A stretch of DNA of 64,000 nt from Leptospira stimsonii. GTDB lineage: Bacteria > Spirochaetota > Leptospiria > Leptospirales > Leptospiraceae. The stretch lies in assembly GCF_003545885.1 (NCBI RefSeq), contig NZ_QHCT01000004.1:1-64000 (forward strand). The letters run 5' to 3'. A program made the translations under genes and the position numbers. Each line of letters starts with the position of its first letter. Within the stretch, counting starts at the first letter, position 1. Of the stretch, positions 18,039 through 26,451 are shown in pieces. Below the pieces are notes generated by a model that had not been told where the DNA came from, made no database searches, and saw only the letters and a list, made by a program, of their open reading frames with translations.

Positions 18039-18380
18039 ATGAAGGAAATGAAAATCGGAAACATTACATTCACACTTTTTAATGAAGATGAGATTTGTTT
18101 GGAGGATCCGAATTCCTTTTTGGAAACCGTTTTTTCCTCCGCTTCGGAAACGATCGTATTTTCCGAAAAGAATTTTCATCAAAAATTCTATGATCTAAAA
18201 TCCGGATTTGCCGGCGAAATTCTGCAAAAGATTACGAACTACAAATTGAGAATGATTGTTTTAGGAGATTTTTCCCAGTATGATTCCAAAAGTTTTCGGG
18301 ACTTTATCTATGAAAGCAATCAAAACGGAAGAGTAATCTTCGTTTCTGATTTGGAAACGGGTTTGCAGTTATTAAAATAG
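18039..18380 (+). CDS. DUF4180 domain protein
   Basis: A 113-aa protein covering a single DUF4180 domain: an N-terminal strand-rich part with CLEDPNSFLETVF, a central SEKNFHQKFYDLKSGFAGEI, and IVLGDFSQYDSKSFRDFI near the C-terminus. The function is unknown; related proteins often neighbour ArsR or TetR regulators. A TTGACA at 17881-17886 with TCTATT 17 bases on may be its promoter. AAGGAATAACC precedes the ATG. Confidence 0.78.
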   Translation: MKEMKIGNITFTLFNEDEICLEDPNSFLETVFSSASETIVFSEKNFHQKFYDLKSGFAGEILQKITNYKLRMIVLGDFSQYDSKSFRDFIYESNQNGRVIFVSDLETGLQLLK

Positions 18381-18489
18381 ACGGCCGCCTCCGGCCACAA
18401 AGTGCGTCCGTTCCCATTTGCAAGAAACGAACGGCACTGAGTTTTTTCCGAGCACGTTAGTCTATCTTTGACGTAAGTTTCCTTTTGGG

Positions 18490-18960
18490 TCAGTTCAGGT
18501 CGTCGATTTTCAAATCATCCGGAGCAGGCTGACCTTGTCCCATTTCCACAAGATTCTTTAAACTGAGTAAGAAAGTCGCCCATTTCATACTACAATGTGC
18601 GGTGAATTCGCTTTCTTTCTTCCAGTCTTGATGTCGAAAATGAATGATCGTCAATCCCGCTCCATCCGGAGCCTTGCTTGCGTTCAATTTAAAATCGATA
18701 TGAGAACCGATCCAATCTTCCGGTCCGGAAGTGCATTCCCAGAGAACCCGTTGTGGAGCGAGTTCTTTCACTTTCATCTCCATATCGGCCTTATGCCCGA
18801 AACTAAAACGAATCGATTCTCCTGCCTCTGACTTTCCTCCCGAAAATGGTCCTTCGACTTCTTTCGTCCACCAACCTGCAAGACCAGCTTGAGTCGTCAA
18901 TGCCTGAATCACTTCCTCAGCGCCGGAACGTATTCCGATTTTGTGATATATCCCGTTCAT
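18490..18960 (-). CDS. SRPBCC domain protein
   Basis: A 156-aa START-like protein: YHKIGIRSGAEEVIQALTTQ, GLAGWWTKEVEG with the WW signature, and FTAHCSMKWATFLLSLKNLV forming the long C-terminal helix. It is the third gene of a minus-strand operon behind an ArsR regulator and another AHSA1 protein, 63 bases after the latter. The ligand is unknown. Confidence 0.82.
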   Translation of the reverse strand: MNGIYHKIGIRSGAEEVIQALTTQAGLAGWWTKEVEGPFSGGKSEAGESIRFSFGHKADMEMKVKELAPQRVLWECTSGPEDWIGSHIDFKLNASKAPDGAGLTIIHFRHQDWKKESEFTAHCSMKWATFLLSLKNLVEMGQGQPAPDDLKIDDLN

Positions 18961-19023
18961 CTTTTTTTATCCTTCCTCATTCCTTGAATTTTTATTCTCG
19001 GCATCGCCGATAAAATCGTTATC

Positions 19024-19494
19024 TTAACCCTTCTCGTCGAACCATTCCGAATAGGCGTCGAGAATATGAGTCCATCCGTAATCGTGGGATTGAATTTCCT
19101 TTTCGTTTGCAAGACGTTCATGGATCAATGTCACAAGTGTCTGCGGCCTTTGATTCGTGCCGGAAGAACTTTCGATCCTAGTCGTCGGCAACGCGGTAAA
19201 AGTAACCGTGACCAGAGTATCCCTTCCTCCCGTTGCATGGGAACGCCAGGTAAACACCAGCTTCGTCGGCTCTTCGATCGTTTGATATTCTCCTTCGTGT
19301 GGAAATATTTTTCCATTGAGAGACATATCGATTCGAAACTTTCCGCCGGGTCGAGGATCTATCGAAACGGATTCAACGATTGGATCTCCGCTCAAAAACC
19401 ATCGTGAAAAGTTTTCCGTGTCAAGCCAGGCACGAAAGAGCCTGGTCCGATCCGCGTTAATTTTTTTTTCTACTTTTAGAACGGGGTTTATCAT
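19024..19494 (-). CDS. AHSA1/SRPBCC domain protein
   Basis: A 156-aa AHSA1-type protein: VEKKINADRTRLFRAWLDTE, NFSRWFLSGDP, RPGGKFRIDMSL and FTWRSHATGGRDTLVTVTF are family features. The C-terminal HDYGWTHILDAYSEWF is the closing helix. The start overlaps the upstream ArsR gene by 38 bp, so they are co-translated. This repeats the ArsR-AHSA1 arrangement at 14.9-15.8 kb with clearly different sequences. Confidence 0.85.
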   Translation of the reverse strand: MINPVLKVEKKINADRTRLFRAWLDTENFSRWFLSGDPIVESVSIDPRPGGKFRIDMSLNGKIFPHEGEYQTIEEPTKLVFTWRSHATGGRDTLVTVTFTALPTTRIESSSGTNQRPQTLVTLIHERLANEKEIQSHDYGWTHILDAYSEWFDEKG

Positions 19495-19843
19495 TTTTTA
19501 ATTCCTCTTCTTCCATAAACGCTTCCAGTCGATCCAGCTTGTTTGTCCAGAATTCTTGATGATAGGTGAGCCAAGCAAAGGCTTCCGATACTGCCTTACT
19601 TTGAAGCTCGAGTCTAAAACTTCTTCCGTCTTCCTGGGCTTTTACCTTGCGAACCAAACCTGCGCTATTCAAGACGTCGATATGTTTGGCGACTCCGGCA
19701 AACGACATGGAGAACGGTTCCGCGAGTTCCGAAATCGTTAGAGATCCTTTCCGAAGACGTTCGAGCATTCGACGTCTTGTATGATCCGCCAGAGCGGCAA
19801 AAACTCGATCGAGCTTTTCTTCCTTTTTCAGCAATTCAACCAT
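19457..19843 (-). CDS. ArsR-family transcriptional regulator
   Basis: A 128-aa winged-helix regulator: RVFAALADHTRRRMLERLRK, then SLTISELAEPFSMSFAGVAK-HIDVL as the HTH and AGLVRKVKAQEDGRSFRLEL as the wing. No ArsR metal site is evident. It heads an operon with two SRPBCC genes. The 9-mer AGTTGAATA occurs twice in the upstream region (about 19850 and 19895) and may be part of its binding site. Confidence 0.88.
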   Translation of the reverse strand: MVELLKKEEKLDRVFAALADHTRRRMLERLRKGSLTISELAEPFSMSFAGVAKHIDVLNSAGLVRKVKAQEDGRSFRLELQSKAVSEAFAWLTYHQEFWTNKLDRLEAFMEEEELKNDKPRSKSRKKN

Positions 19844-20256
19844 TTAGTTGAATAAATAGGATTTAAATTTATTGTCAAATACTAAACCATGCAGTTGAAT
19901 ATATTTTTAGATATTTTTTAGGCTTTGATATCGATCCTTGAAGGTTTTGTCTTTTCGCGGTCGATTTCGAAGATTCCCCGAAATCGAAAAAAGTAGGAGC
20001 TATTACAAAAAGCGAAACTTCTGAAATACCGGATTCATTCGTAGGAGCTTCTACAAGGAATTCCCGATTTCTAAAGTTTGATCGGACCGATTCTCTGAGA
20101 TCTGCTACAAACACAAAGTGCCTGTCAGAAAGAAGTAGGAGAAGAATCGCGATACAAATGGATCGAAATCGACGACAGATTTTAGTTTTTTAATCGAGAA
20201 TCGAATTCTTACAAATTCAATCTTGAAATCCTTTGTCGGAGAATGATTTTAAAAAA
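19844..20256. other. Gene-free interval with two dispersed palindromes
   Basis: Between the ArsR promoter and the GyrI-like pseudogene. It contains two copies of the 16-bp palindromic repeat family (19993-20007 and 20041-20055). The ArsR promoter should lie near 19845-19910. I see no credible gene. Confidence 0.6.
19993..20055. repeat. Two copies of dispersed 16-bp palindrome
   Basis: GTAGGAGCTATTACA (19993-20007) and GTAGGAGCTTCTACA (20041-20055), 48 bases apart. They are members of the family with perfect-palindrome consensus TGTAGGAGCTCCTACA. Confidence 0.75.
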
Positions 20257-20694
20257 ATGCAATTTCGTATCGAAACGTTACCCTAAAAAAAACTTATCGG
20301 GATGAGAGTTCTCTTGTCCCTCTCGGAAAATAAGACCCAAGAACTCTGGAAGAATTTTATGACAAGGAAGAGTGAAATCCGAAATCGAATCGGAGCCGAC
20401 TTCTATTCGATGCAGATCTACGAAGATTCTTATTTTAAGAATTTTGACCCCGCTAAAACATTCGAAAAATGGGCGAGTATGGAAGTCTCCGATTTTGATT
20501 CGGTCCCCGTCGAAATGGAAACCACAATTCTTCCTGCTTCTTTTTTTTCTCCGTTCGACGTCCCCTTTCCGAATTCTCATTGGATATCCATTCAACAGAG
20601 AGCTGAAAGGAACGGGTTTTCACGAACACTTCGCATTTTTAAATCGAAAATATTCTTACTAAATCTGAGGTTTACAATATGGCTGAATACTTAA
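20257..20694 (+). pseudogene. GyrI-like domain protein, broken
   Basis: An ATG at 20257 opens MQFRIETLP, then an in-frame TAA (20284-20286), then KKLIGMRVLLSLSENKTQEL, W and further family residues NFMTRKSEIRNRIGADFYSM up to VEMETTILPA. This is the usual GyrI-like (AraC effector-binding) protein beginning. The usual LYAVF..KG middle is missing, and a fragment FHEHFAFLNRKY resembling the family's C-terminal HFE.LG.KY appears in another frame near 20610-20655. One nonsense codon plus an internal deletion or frameshift make it a pseudogene. It lies just upstream of the YciI gene. Confidence 0.75.
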
Positions 20695-21035
20695 TCTTGA
20701 TGCGATTGGATTTGATCTCGAAAGATGCGCAACCGACGCCGCAACAGCTCGAAGTTTATAGGAAACAGTATCAAGATTGGGTGGAAGGGATCGTGTTGAG
20801 AAAAAGATTTCTCGGAGGCACCGGGCTTTCCACGGATGGCAAGGTAATCAAACCCAATCAAGTGATCAGAGACGGCCCCTTTGTGGAAATCAAAGAATCC
20901 CTTGCGGGTTTTATCACGATCTTAGCGGATAATTTTGAAGATGCTGTATCGATCGCCAAGGAATGTCCTATCTTAGGCGGTGCCGGAAACAGCGTGGAAG
21001 TAAGACGAATCGTTTCGGTGCACGAAAAAGATTAA
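20679..21035 (+). CDS. YciI (YCII/DGPF) family protein
   Basis: A 118-aa YCII-related protein: MAEYLILMRLDLISKDAQPT, then GGTGLSTDGKVIKPNQVIRD with the diagnostic DGPF in RDGPFVEIKESLAGF, and AVSIAKECPILGGAGNSVEV. Proteins of this group are typically encoded next to ECF sigma factors of the ECF41/42 kind, and indeed a decayed sigma gene follows at 21075. The protein itself appears intact. Its biochemical role is unknown. Confidence 0.88.
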   Translation: MAEYLILMRLDLISKDAQPTPQQLEVYRKQYQDWVEGIVLRKRFLGGTGLSTDGKVIKPNQVIRDGPFVEIKESLAGFITILADNFEDAVSIAKECPILGGAGNSVEVRRIVSVHEKD

Positions 21036-21074
21036 ACTCTTCCACTTCGTTTGTGTAAGGAGGCGTTCTTTCCT

Positions 21075-21300
21075 ATGAAAGCAGATGATCTAACACCGGA
21101 CTTTTTCGAACCGAAACGGAAAGATCATTTTCGCGTTGTGTAAACGTTTCGGTTTGAACCAGATCGAAATTTCCGGGGATATCGCGAGGAAACGTTTCTT
21201 ACAGCGGCTCTGCATTGGTGGCAGAACGGTCTTCGAGAACATCCGAAGGCTGGGATAAAGAATAAGGCATAAATCATCTTCAGCGCGCATGTATCGAACT
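21075..21300 (+). pseudogene. ECF RNA polymerase sigma factor remnant
   Basis: After an ATG at 21075 (MKADDLTPDFFEPKR) the frame shifts. In the next frame lies KIIFALCKRFGLNQIEISGD-IA, then in a third EETFLTAALHWWQNGLREHP-KAG and NKA before a stop. These are the region-2 segments of the ECF sigma factors that accompany YCII/DGPF proteins (LCK.FGL.QIEIAEDI...ETFL.AL..W...G.PENP.AWL). At least two frameshifts and loss of the C-terminal two thirds make it non-functional. Confidence 0.7.
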
Positions 21301-21465
21301 TCGGACCCATGATTCGAAGAAAGTGAGCGCCGCTTCGGAGCCGAATACAACTATTTTATAATATTGTAGATCTGAAGCGAATTTTCTAAAACGAATTGAT
21401 TGATTTTACAGAGAGTTTTTCATTCTTGGAAATCATTCTCCTTTCAACCTATAGGAAATGTTTCC

Positions 21466-22653
21466 ATGTTCAAAGAAAATAAGAATCCGCTTCTCATCTG
21501 CGTCCTCCTCGGTTTTGGAACGGTCCTCGGACTTTCCGGGATCGATCTGGTTCTTCCAAGTATTCCGAAACTTCCGGAAGTTTTGGGAGGGGATCAGACC
21601 CGTTCCCAGTTTGTAATCGCTTCTTTTGTCGCCGGAACCGCCTTTGGGATGATACTTTTCGGAAACATCGCTTCTCGTATCGGTGCCTCCTCGCTTCTTC
21701 TTTTCTCGCTTGCGTGTTATTCTTTTACTTCCTTTCTCTGTACTCTTTCGCCTAATTTAGATTTGTTGATCGGCTTTAGATTCTTCCAAGGCCTTTCTTC
21801 CTCGGCGGCGGCTGTCCTTGCTCCGGGAATCATCAAAGATCTTTTCGACGAAAAAGGCGCGGCAAAAGCCCTAGGACTTTTGGGTAGCGTTGAATCTCTT
21901 GTTCCCGCCCTTGCTCCCGTTGTAGGCGTTTGGTTTCTGAGTATCGGCACTTGGAAATATTCATTTTTCGTAACATCGATTCTCGCATTTCTGCTCGCGC
22001 TTGTTTTTTTAATGATTCGATTGAACGGTCCTGCGAAACCTCTGTCTCCGATCAAACCGGGCTCTTATCGTAATCTTCTTTTATCGCCCGTTTTTCAAAG
22101 ATATTCATTGAGCCAGGCGCTCAATTTGGGCGGTCTTCTTGTTTTTGTTTTCGGTGCTCCCGTTGTGATCGTAAAAACGATGAACTCGGATATTCATAAG
22201 TTTGCACAGATGCAGACGATCGGCGTCGTCTTCTTTATCATCGGTGCCGTTCTTTCTTCCTCTTATCTCAATCGTAAAATAAATTCGGAACATCTCATCT
22301 CGATCGGGACCGGGCTTTGTCTTTTATCTTCCCTTTTACTGATCCTTTTTTCTTTTTTGGGTGAGAATCATCCGATCACCATTCTTCTGATCTTTCCGAT
22401 CATGAATTTTGGACTCGGTCTTCGAGGTCCGAACGGTTTTCTCAAAGGAATCATCGCGTCGAACGGAGATGACAACCGGGGATCTTCCTTGATTCTTCTT
22501 TCCATCATTTCGATTTCCGCCGGAGGCACCGCACTGATCGCGCCTTTTTTGAACTACGGACTTTTGGCTTTGAGTTCTTTTGTTGGATTCCTACACGCGA
22601 TCGCTTGTCTGCTTCTGATTGTTCTTCCTTCCTTACCTTCCGAAACAAAGTAA
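21466..22653 (+). CDS. MFS transporter, Bcr/CflA drug-resistance type
   Basis: A 395-aa protein with about 12 membrane helices. The N-terminal half shows LGLSGIDLVLPSIPKLPEVL typical of Bcr/CflA exporters, the loop GNIASRIGASSLLLF in place of the MFS motif A, and RFFQGLSSSAAAVLAPGIIK with the RFxQGxG-like motif B. The ATG at 21466 was chosen; the frame extends to a TTG at 21400 that would add an unlikely hydrophilic leader. Likely a proton-driven exporter of small molecules in the inner membrane; the substrate is unknown. Confidence 0.83.
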   Translation: MFKENKNPLLICVLLGFGTVLGLSGIDLVLPSIPKLPEVLGGDQTRSQFVIASFVAGTAFGMILFGNIASRIGASSLLLFSLACYSFTSFLCTLSPNLDLLIGFRFFQGLSSSAAAVLAPGIIKDLFDEKGAAKALGLLGSVESLVPALAPVVGVWFLSIGTWKYSFFVTSILAFLLALVFLMIRLNGPAKPLSPIKPGSYRNLLLSPVFQRYSLSQALNLGGLLVFVFGAPVVIVKTMNSDIHKFAQMQTIGVVFFIIGAVLSSSYLNRKINSEHLISIGTGLCLLSSLLLILFSFLGENHPITILLIFPIMNFGLGLRGPNGFLKGIIASNGDDNRGSSLILLSIISISAGGTALIAPFLNYGLLALSSFVGFLHAIACLLLIVLPSLPSETK

Positions 22654-22750
22654 GAATCGAACTAAGATCTCCGCCTTTGTCGAATTGGAAAAGGATTGAC
22701 TCGCATGTGTCGGAATCAAACTCTTTGCAAAGAGAAGTCTGATTCCGAAT

Positions 22751-24295
22751 ATGATACAAGAACTGCAACTTCGTGTTGCTCCGGAAGTAGCGGGGCGGGA
22801 AGAAGAACTTCGGGCGTTTGTTTCTAAAACTCTCAAAATCGATTCAAAAGAAATCCGTCATATCGAAATCGTAAATCGATCGATCGACGCGAGACAAAAA
22901 ACGATCTATGTCAATCTCAAAGTTTTGGTTTTTATCCATGAGGACTTCGTGGAGAAACCGATTCTTCTTCCTGATTATCCGAACGTAGCGAACGCGGAAG
23001 AGGTGATCGTGATCGGCGCCGGTCCTGCGGGACTTTTCGCTTCCCTTCAGTTGATCCTATCCGGCAAAAAACCGATCCTTCTCGAAAGAGGAAAGGACGT
23101 AAAAAGTCGTCCTCTTGATCTTCGAGAAGTGAATATTCATCACAACGTAAACGAAGATTCGAATTATTGTTTTGGTGAAGGTGGAGCCGGAACTTATTCT
23201 GACGGTAAACTTTATACAAGATCCAAAAAAAGAGGAAACGTCCGTGAAATTCTGGAGTTACTCGTCGGGTTCGGTGCAAGTCGAGACATTTTGATCGAGG
23301 CGCATCCTCATATCGGAACGAACAAACTTCCGAAGATCGTTCGAAATATCCGTGAAAAGATCATTGAGAGGGGTGGAGAAGTTCATTTTAACCAAAGGGT
23401 AACGGACTTTTTGCTAAACGGAAATCAGATCACCGGAGTGGAAACGAAAAACGGAGAAAGAATATATGCAAAAAAAGTAATTCTTGCCACGGGACATTCC
23501 GCAAGAGACATCTTCGAACTTTTAGACCGTAAAAAAATCGAAATCGAACTCAAACTTCTCGCGGTCGGGGTAAGAGTAGAACATCAGCAATCCTTAATTG
23601 ATTCGATTCAGTACAGTTGCGAAACCCGCAGTCCTTATCTTCCTCCTTCTCCTTACAGCATCGTTAAACAAGTCAACGGAAGAGGGGTCTATTCTTTTTG
23701 TATGTGTCCGGGCGGAGTCGTCGCCGCGTGCGCGACTAAACCAGAGGAGATCGTTACGAACGGGTGGTCTTCCTCCAAAAGAGCCAGACCTTCCGCGAAT
23801 TCCGGAATCGTAGTCGAATTAAAACAGGAAGATTTCAAAACCTTTGCAAAATACGGCGCGTTAGCCGCTATGGAATTCCAAAGATCGATCGAACACAGCG
23901 CCTGGATCGCGGGTGGAAAAAGTCAAACCGCTCCCGCGCAAAGACTTTCAGATTTTGTAAACGATAAACTCTCGGTTGATCTTCCGAAGACTTCCTATAC
24001 ACCGGGAATCAAATCGGTGGAATTAAAGAATGTACTTCCCGATTTTATCTTTCGATCCTTGCAAATCGCATTCAAAGAATTTGATAAATCTATGCGCGGT
24101 TATCTTACGAACGAAGCAGTCGTACACGCGCCCGAAACCAGAACCTCTTCGCCCGTGAGTATTCCGAGAAATCCGGAAACCTTACAACATATAAGAATTC
24201 AAGGTTTATTTCCTTGTGGAGAAGGTGCGGGTTACGCAGGTGGAATCGTGTCCGCCGCAATGGATGGAATTCGTTGCGCTCTTGCCTGCGCATAA
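22751..24295 (+). CDS. COG2509-type FAD-dependent oxidoreductase
   Basis: A 514-aa flavoprotein. The dinucleotide fold VIVIGAGPAGLFASLQLILS is at about residue 85, preceded by an N-terminal ferredoxin-like domain of about 80 residues. Downstream motifs NYCFGEGGAGTYSDGKLYTR and VILATGHSARDIFELL, and the C-terminal IQGLFPCGEGAGYAGGIVSA, are typical of COG2509 dehydrogenases. The reaction is unknown. It is monocistronic, about 100 bases after the MFS gene. Confidence 0.87.
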   Translation: MIQELQLRVAPEVAGREEELRAFVSKTLKIDSKEIRHIEIVNRSIDARQKTIYVNLKVLVFIHEDFVEKPILLPDYPNVANAEEVIVIGAGPAGLFASLQLILSGKKPILLERGKDVKSRPLDLREVNIHHNVNEDSNYCFGEGGAGTYSDGKLYTRSKKRGNVREILELLVGFGASRDILIEAHPHIGTNKLPKIVRNIREKIIERGGEVHFNQRVTDFLLNGNQITGVETKNGERIYAKKVILATGHSARDIFELLDRKKIEIELKLLAVGVRVEHQQSLIDSIQYSCETRSPYLPPSPYSIVKQVNGRGVYSFCMCPGGVVAACATKPEEIVTNGWSSSKRARPSANSGIVVELKQEDFKTFAKYGALAAMEFQRSIEHSAWIAGGKSQTAPAQRLSDFVNDKLSVDLPKTSYTPGIKSVELKNVLPDFIFRSLQIAFKEFDKSMRGYLTNEAVVHAPETRTSSPVSIPRNPETLQHIRIQGLFPCGEGAGYAGGIVSAAMDGIRCALACA

Positions 24296-24469
24296 CCTCT
24301 TTTTAACGAAATATCGAAATTCTTTGTAAAACAGCTTTGCGATTTTTCTTGCTTTTAAGAAAGACCGGTTTGCAAAGTCATTCCTTATTTGTTGTAGTAG
24401 ATGGATCTTCCATCAAGTCCTCGAGTAAAAGGGAGAATTATGCTTCTTCTAAAATTCTAAGATAGATTT

Positions 24470-24955
24470 ATGGAAAAACAGAGCTTTTGGAGATTCCATA
24501 GAATGAAATTCAACACAACGCTTTATCCATTTTTATTCGCATTGATCGCCGCGATCGGTAACGCGTTCTTTGCATACGGTCAAAAAAAATCGACCGCGAT
24601 TTCCGCTCCGTTTCTCTTTCTGATACCGACCCTCGTCGTCTGTCTTATACTATTGACCTTCTCCATTTTCTTTTACAAACCCGAAACTTTAAAAGAATAC
24701 CTTTCGCAAAATTGGATCTACTTTGTAATCAGCGGAGTAGGATTGTATTTTACATTCGTCGGATTTTATCTTCTCTACAGCCGTTTTGGAGCTTCGTATT
24801 ACATTTTATACGCCGTCCTATCGATTCTCACGACCTCTATCTTTGTGGGAGTGATCGTTTTTTCGGAGAAGATCAATCTATTTCATTATCTTTCGATTCT
24901 TTCCGCGCTGATCTCCATTTTTCTTTTTCACTACGGCCAGAACGCGACAAAGTGA
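24470..24955 (+). CDS. Small multi-span membrane protein (DMT/EamA-like half)
   Basis: A 161-aa protein with about five predicted helices, an arrangement like one half of a drug/metabolite transporter. FYLLYSRFGASYYILYAVLS resembles the DMT helix-4 region. An alternative ATG at 24503 (MKFNTTLYPFL) would remove an 11-residue hydrophilic leader; I cannot decide between them. The substrate is unknown. Confidence 0.68.
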   Translation: MEKQSFWRFHRMKFNTTLYPFLFALIAAIGNAFFAYGQKKSTAISAPFLFLIPTLVVCLILLTFSIFFYKPETLKEYLSQNWIYFVISGVGLYFTFVGFYLLYSRFGASYYILYAVLSILTTSIFVGVIVFSEKINLFHYLSILSALISIFLFHYGQNATK

Positions 24956-24986
24956 TTTCAATCGCCCCATTAGAAATGAGTTTCCA

Positions 24987-25538
24987 ATGAATCGTTCTGA
25001 CGATGTTCTTTTGGATCGACTCCGAACATTGAGCGCGGAGAAATTCGAGCACATACACGGAGATCTTTTCTCGCATCTCCTGGGCACCTATCGAATTCTA
25101 TCGGACTGGGGTTCTTCCGAAATCCTTTGTAATGCCGGGCTCTACCATTCGGTTTACGGGACCTTCGCTTATCAAAATTCTTTGATCGGAACGGAGGCCA
25201 GAAAGGAAATCGTAGAAATCATTGGAGAGGATTCGGAGACGTTAGTCTTCCTTTATGGGACCTGTGACAGGGGATATTTTTATTCCCAATTCGGGAAACG
25301 AGAAACAATCGAACATAGAAATTGGAAAACGAAAGAAACGAGGGTTCTAACACAGAAGGAAACGGCGGATCTTTGCGAATTGACTGCGGCAAACGAATTG
25401 GAACTCGCCTTAACAAACGATTCTTTTTTGATTCGTTACGGAGACGAGCTCAAAGAACTGTTCGAAAAAATGAATTCTTATCTTTCAAAAAATGCGATTT
25501 TAGAATGTCGGAAAGTCTTTCAACTTCAAACATTCTAA
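24987..25538 (+). CDS. DUF6817-like protein
   Basis: A 183-aa soluble protein. The segment KFEHIHGDLFSHLLGTYRIL then DWGSSEILCNAGLYHSVYGT is the hallmark of the DUF6817 family, an HD-like arrangement of histidines and acidic residues (HIHGDLFSHL, LYHSVYG). The C-terminal ETADLCELTAANELEL continues the family pattern. The enzymatic role is unproven. It starts 31 bases after the upstream membrane-protein gene and may share its transcript. Confidence 0.75.
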   Translation: MNRSDDVLLDRLRTLSAEKFEHIHGDLFSHLLGTYRILSDWGSSEILCNAGLYHSVYGTFAYQNSLIGTEARKEIVEIIGEDSETLVFLYGTCDRGYFYSQFGKRETIEHRNWKTKETRVLTQKETADLCELTAANELELALTNDSFLIRYGDELKELFEKMNSYLSKNAILECRKVFQLQTF

Positions 25539-25548
25539 AATTTGTCTA

Positions 25549-25788
25549 TTATAAATTCATAAACTGTTTGTTGAGAGTTTCCAAATCTTTTATAAGATCG
25601 ACGGGTTTGGGCTGAATCGTTTTCGCCAATTTCATCCCGTCGTCGATCAAATCCAAGATCAACTTCTTTTCCGCGATTGCCCTTGCGTTCGGCATGGACT
25701 TTCTTTCGTTCTTATAGATGGAAGCCTTTTCATCTATGATGGAAACGATCTTATTCAGCGCGTGAATTTTTGCCTGTTCTTCTCCCAT
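25549..25788 (-). CDS. Small conserved-looking protein, unknown
   Basis: A 79-aa mainly helical protein (AIAEKKLILDLIDDGMKLAK) ending 11 bases from the convergent DUF6817 stop. AAGGAGGAATTTTC before the ATG is a strong ribosome site, which supports a real gene. No family is recognised and no signal or membrane segment is seen. Confidence 0.62.
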   Translation of the reverse strand: MGEEQAKIHALNKIVSIIDEKASIYKNERKSMPNARAIAEKKLILDLIDDGMKLAKTIQPKPVDLIKDLETLNKQFMNL

Positions 25789-25843
25789 GAAAATTCCTCC
25801 TTGATTTGGAGAAAGGTTAGGGAGGGCTTAAGAATAGGAAAGC

Positions 25844-26257
25844 TTATTTTTGTATCCGTTTTCGTACAATCTCCGTTAGCTTTTCTCTTTCCATCCAGAG
25901 AAGAAGAAGACAAATCGTTGAGCTTGTCAGCGCGAGGAAGAATAAAAAACCTCCGTCGTTTTCTTGTTCGATTCCGATTACGAAAATATGAGAAAGAATT
26001 GCGCCGAACATAAGCCCCGCACCGAGGAACGCCCCTGACCAACCAAAGCCGGGAACAAAAAGTAGAATCGAGGCGAATAACTCCAAAATTCCCGTTCCGA
26101 TTCTACCCCAGGGTTCGGCATTCAACTTGGAAAAAATCGCCACAGACTCGGGCGCTCCCGTAAATTTAAAAAACAACGTTTGAAGAAAGATAAATGCGAC
26201 CAAGATTCGCAGGCAGATGAGAATTCGACTCTTTATAGTTTGATTGGATGCTGACAA
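25844..26257 (-). CDS. DoxX-family membrane protein
   Basis: A 137-aa protein with four membrane helices. RILVAFIFLQTLFFKFTGAP at the first helix, and GRIGTGILELFASILLFVPG with the E in ILEL, are DoxX-type features. DoxX-like proteins are linked to redox or oxidative-stress functions, but this group is poorly defined. It lies upstream of the small 79-aa gene in the same direction, with a 55-base gap. Confidence 0.82.
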   Translation of the reverse strand: MSASNQTIKSRILICLRILVAFIFLQTLFFKFTGAPESVAIFSKLNAEPWGRIGTGILELFASILLFVPGFGWSGAFLGAGLMFGAILSHIFVIGIEQENDGGFLFFLALTSSTICLLLLWMEREKLTEIVRKRIQK

Positions 26258-26343
26258 GAAGATGCTCCTAGATTCTTCCGTGTTCTTCGCTCTTTACCGG
26301 AAAAGAGTTACACGGAGCTCGAAATTTTTGTCGAATTCTGAGA

Positions 26344-26383
26344 ACAAAAAGGCCCGCAGGTCCGTCCCTCGGATCAAGCGGGC
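26344..26383 (-). terminator. Rho-independent terminator of the acyl-CoA synthetase gene
   Basis: On the minus strand the stem GCCCGC / GCGGGC (26378-26383 and 26352-26357), with further pairing in a 20-base interior, is followed by CCTTTTTGTT. It lies about 70 bases past the acyl-CoA synthetase stop. Confidence 0.72.
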
Positions 26384-26451
26384 TATCCAGTCGAAACACT
26401 TTACTCTTTTCTAAAAAGACTTACAATTGTCGAAAAGGGAAAGGTTTACCT

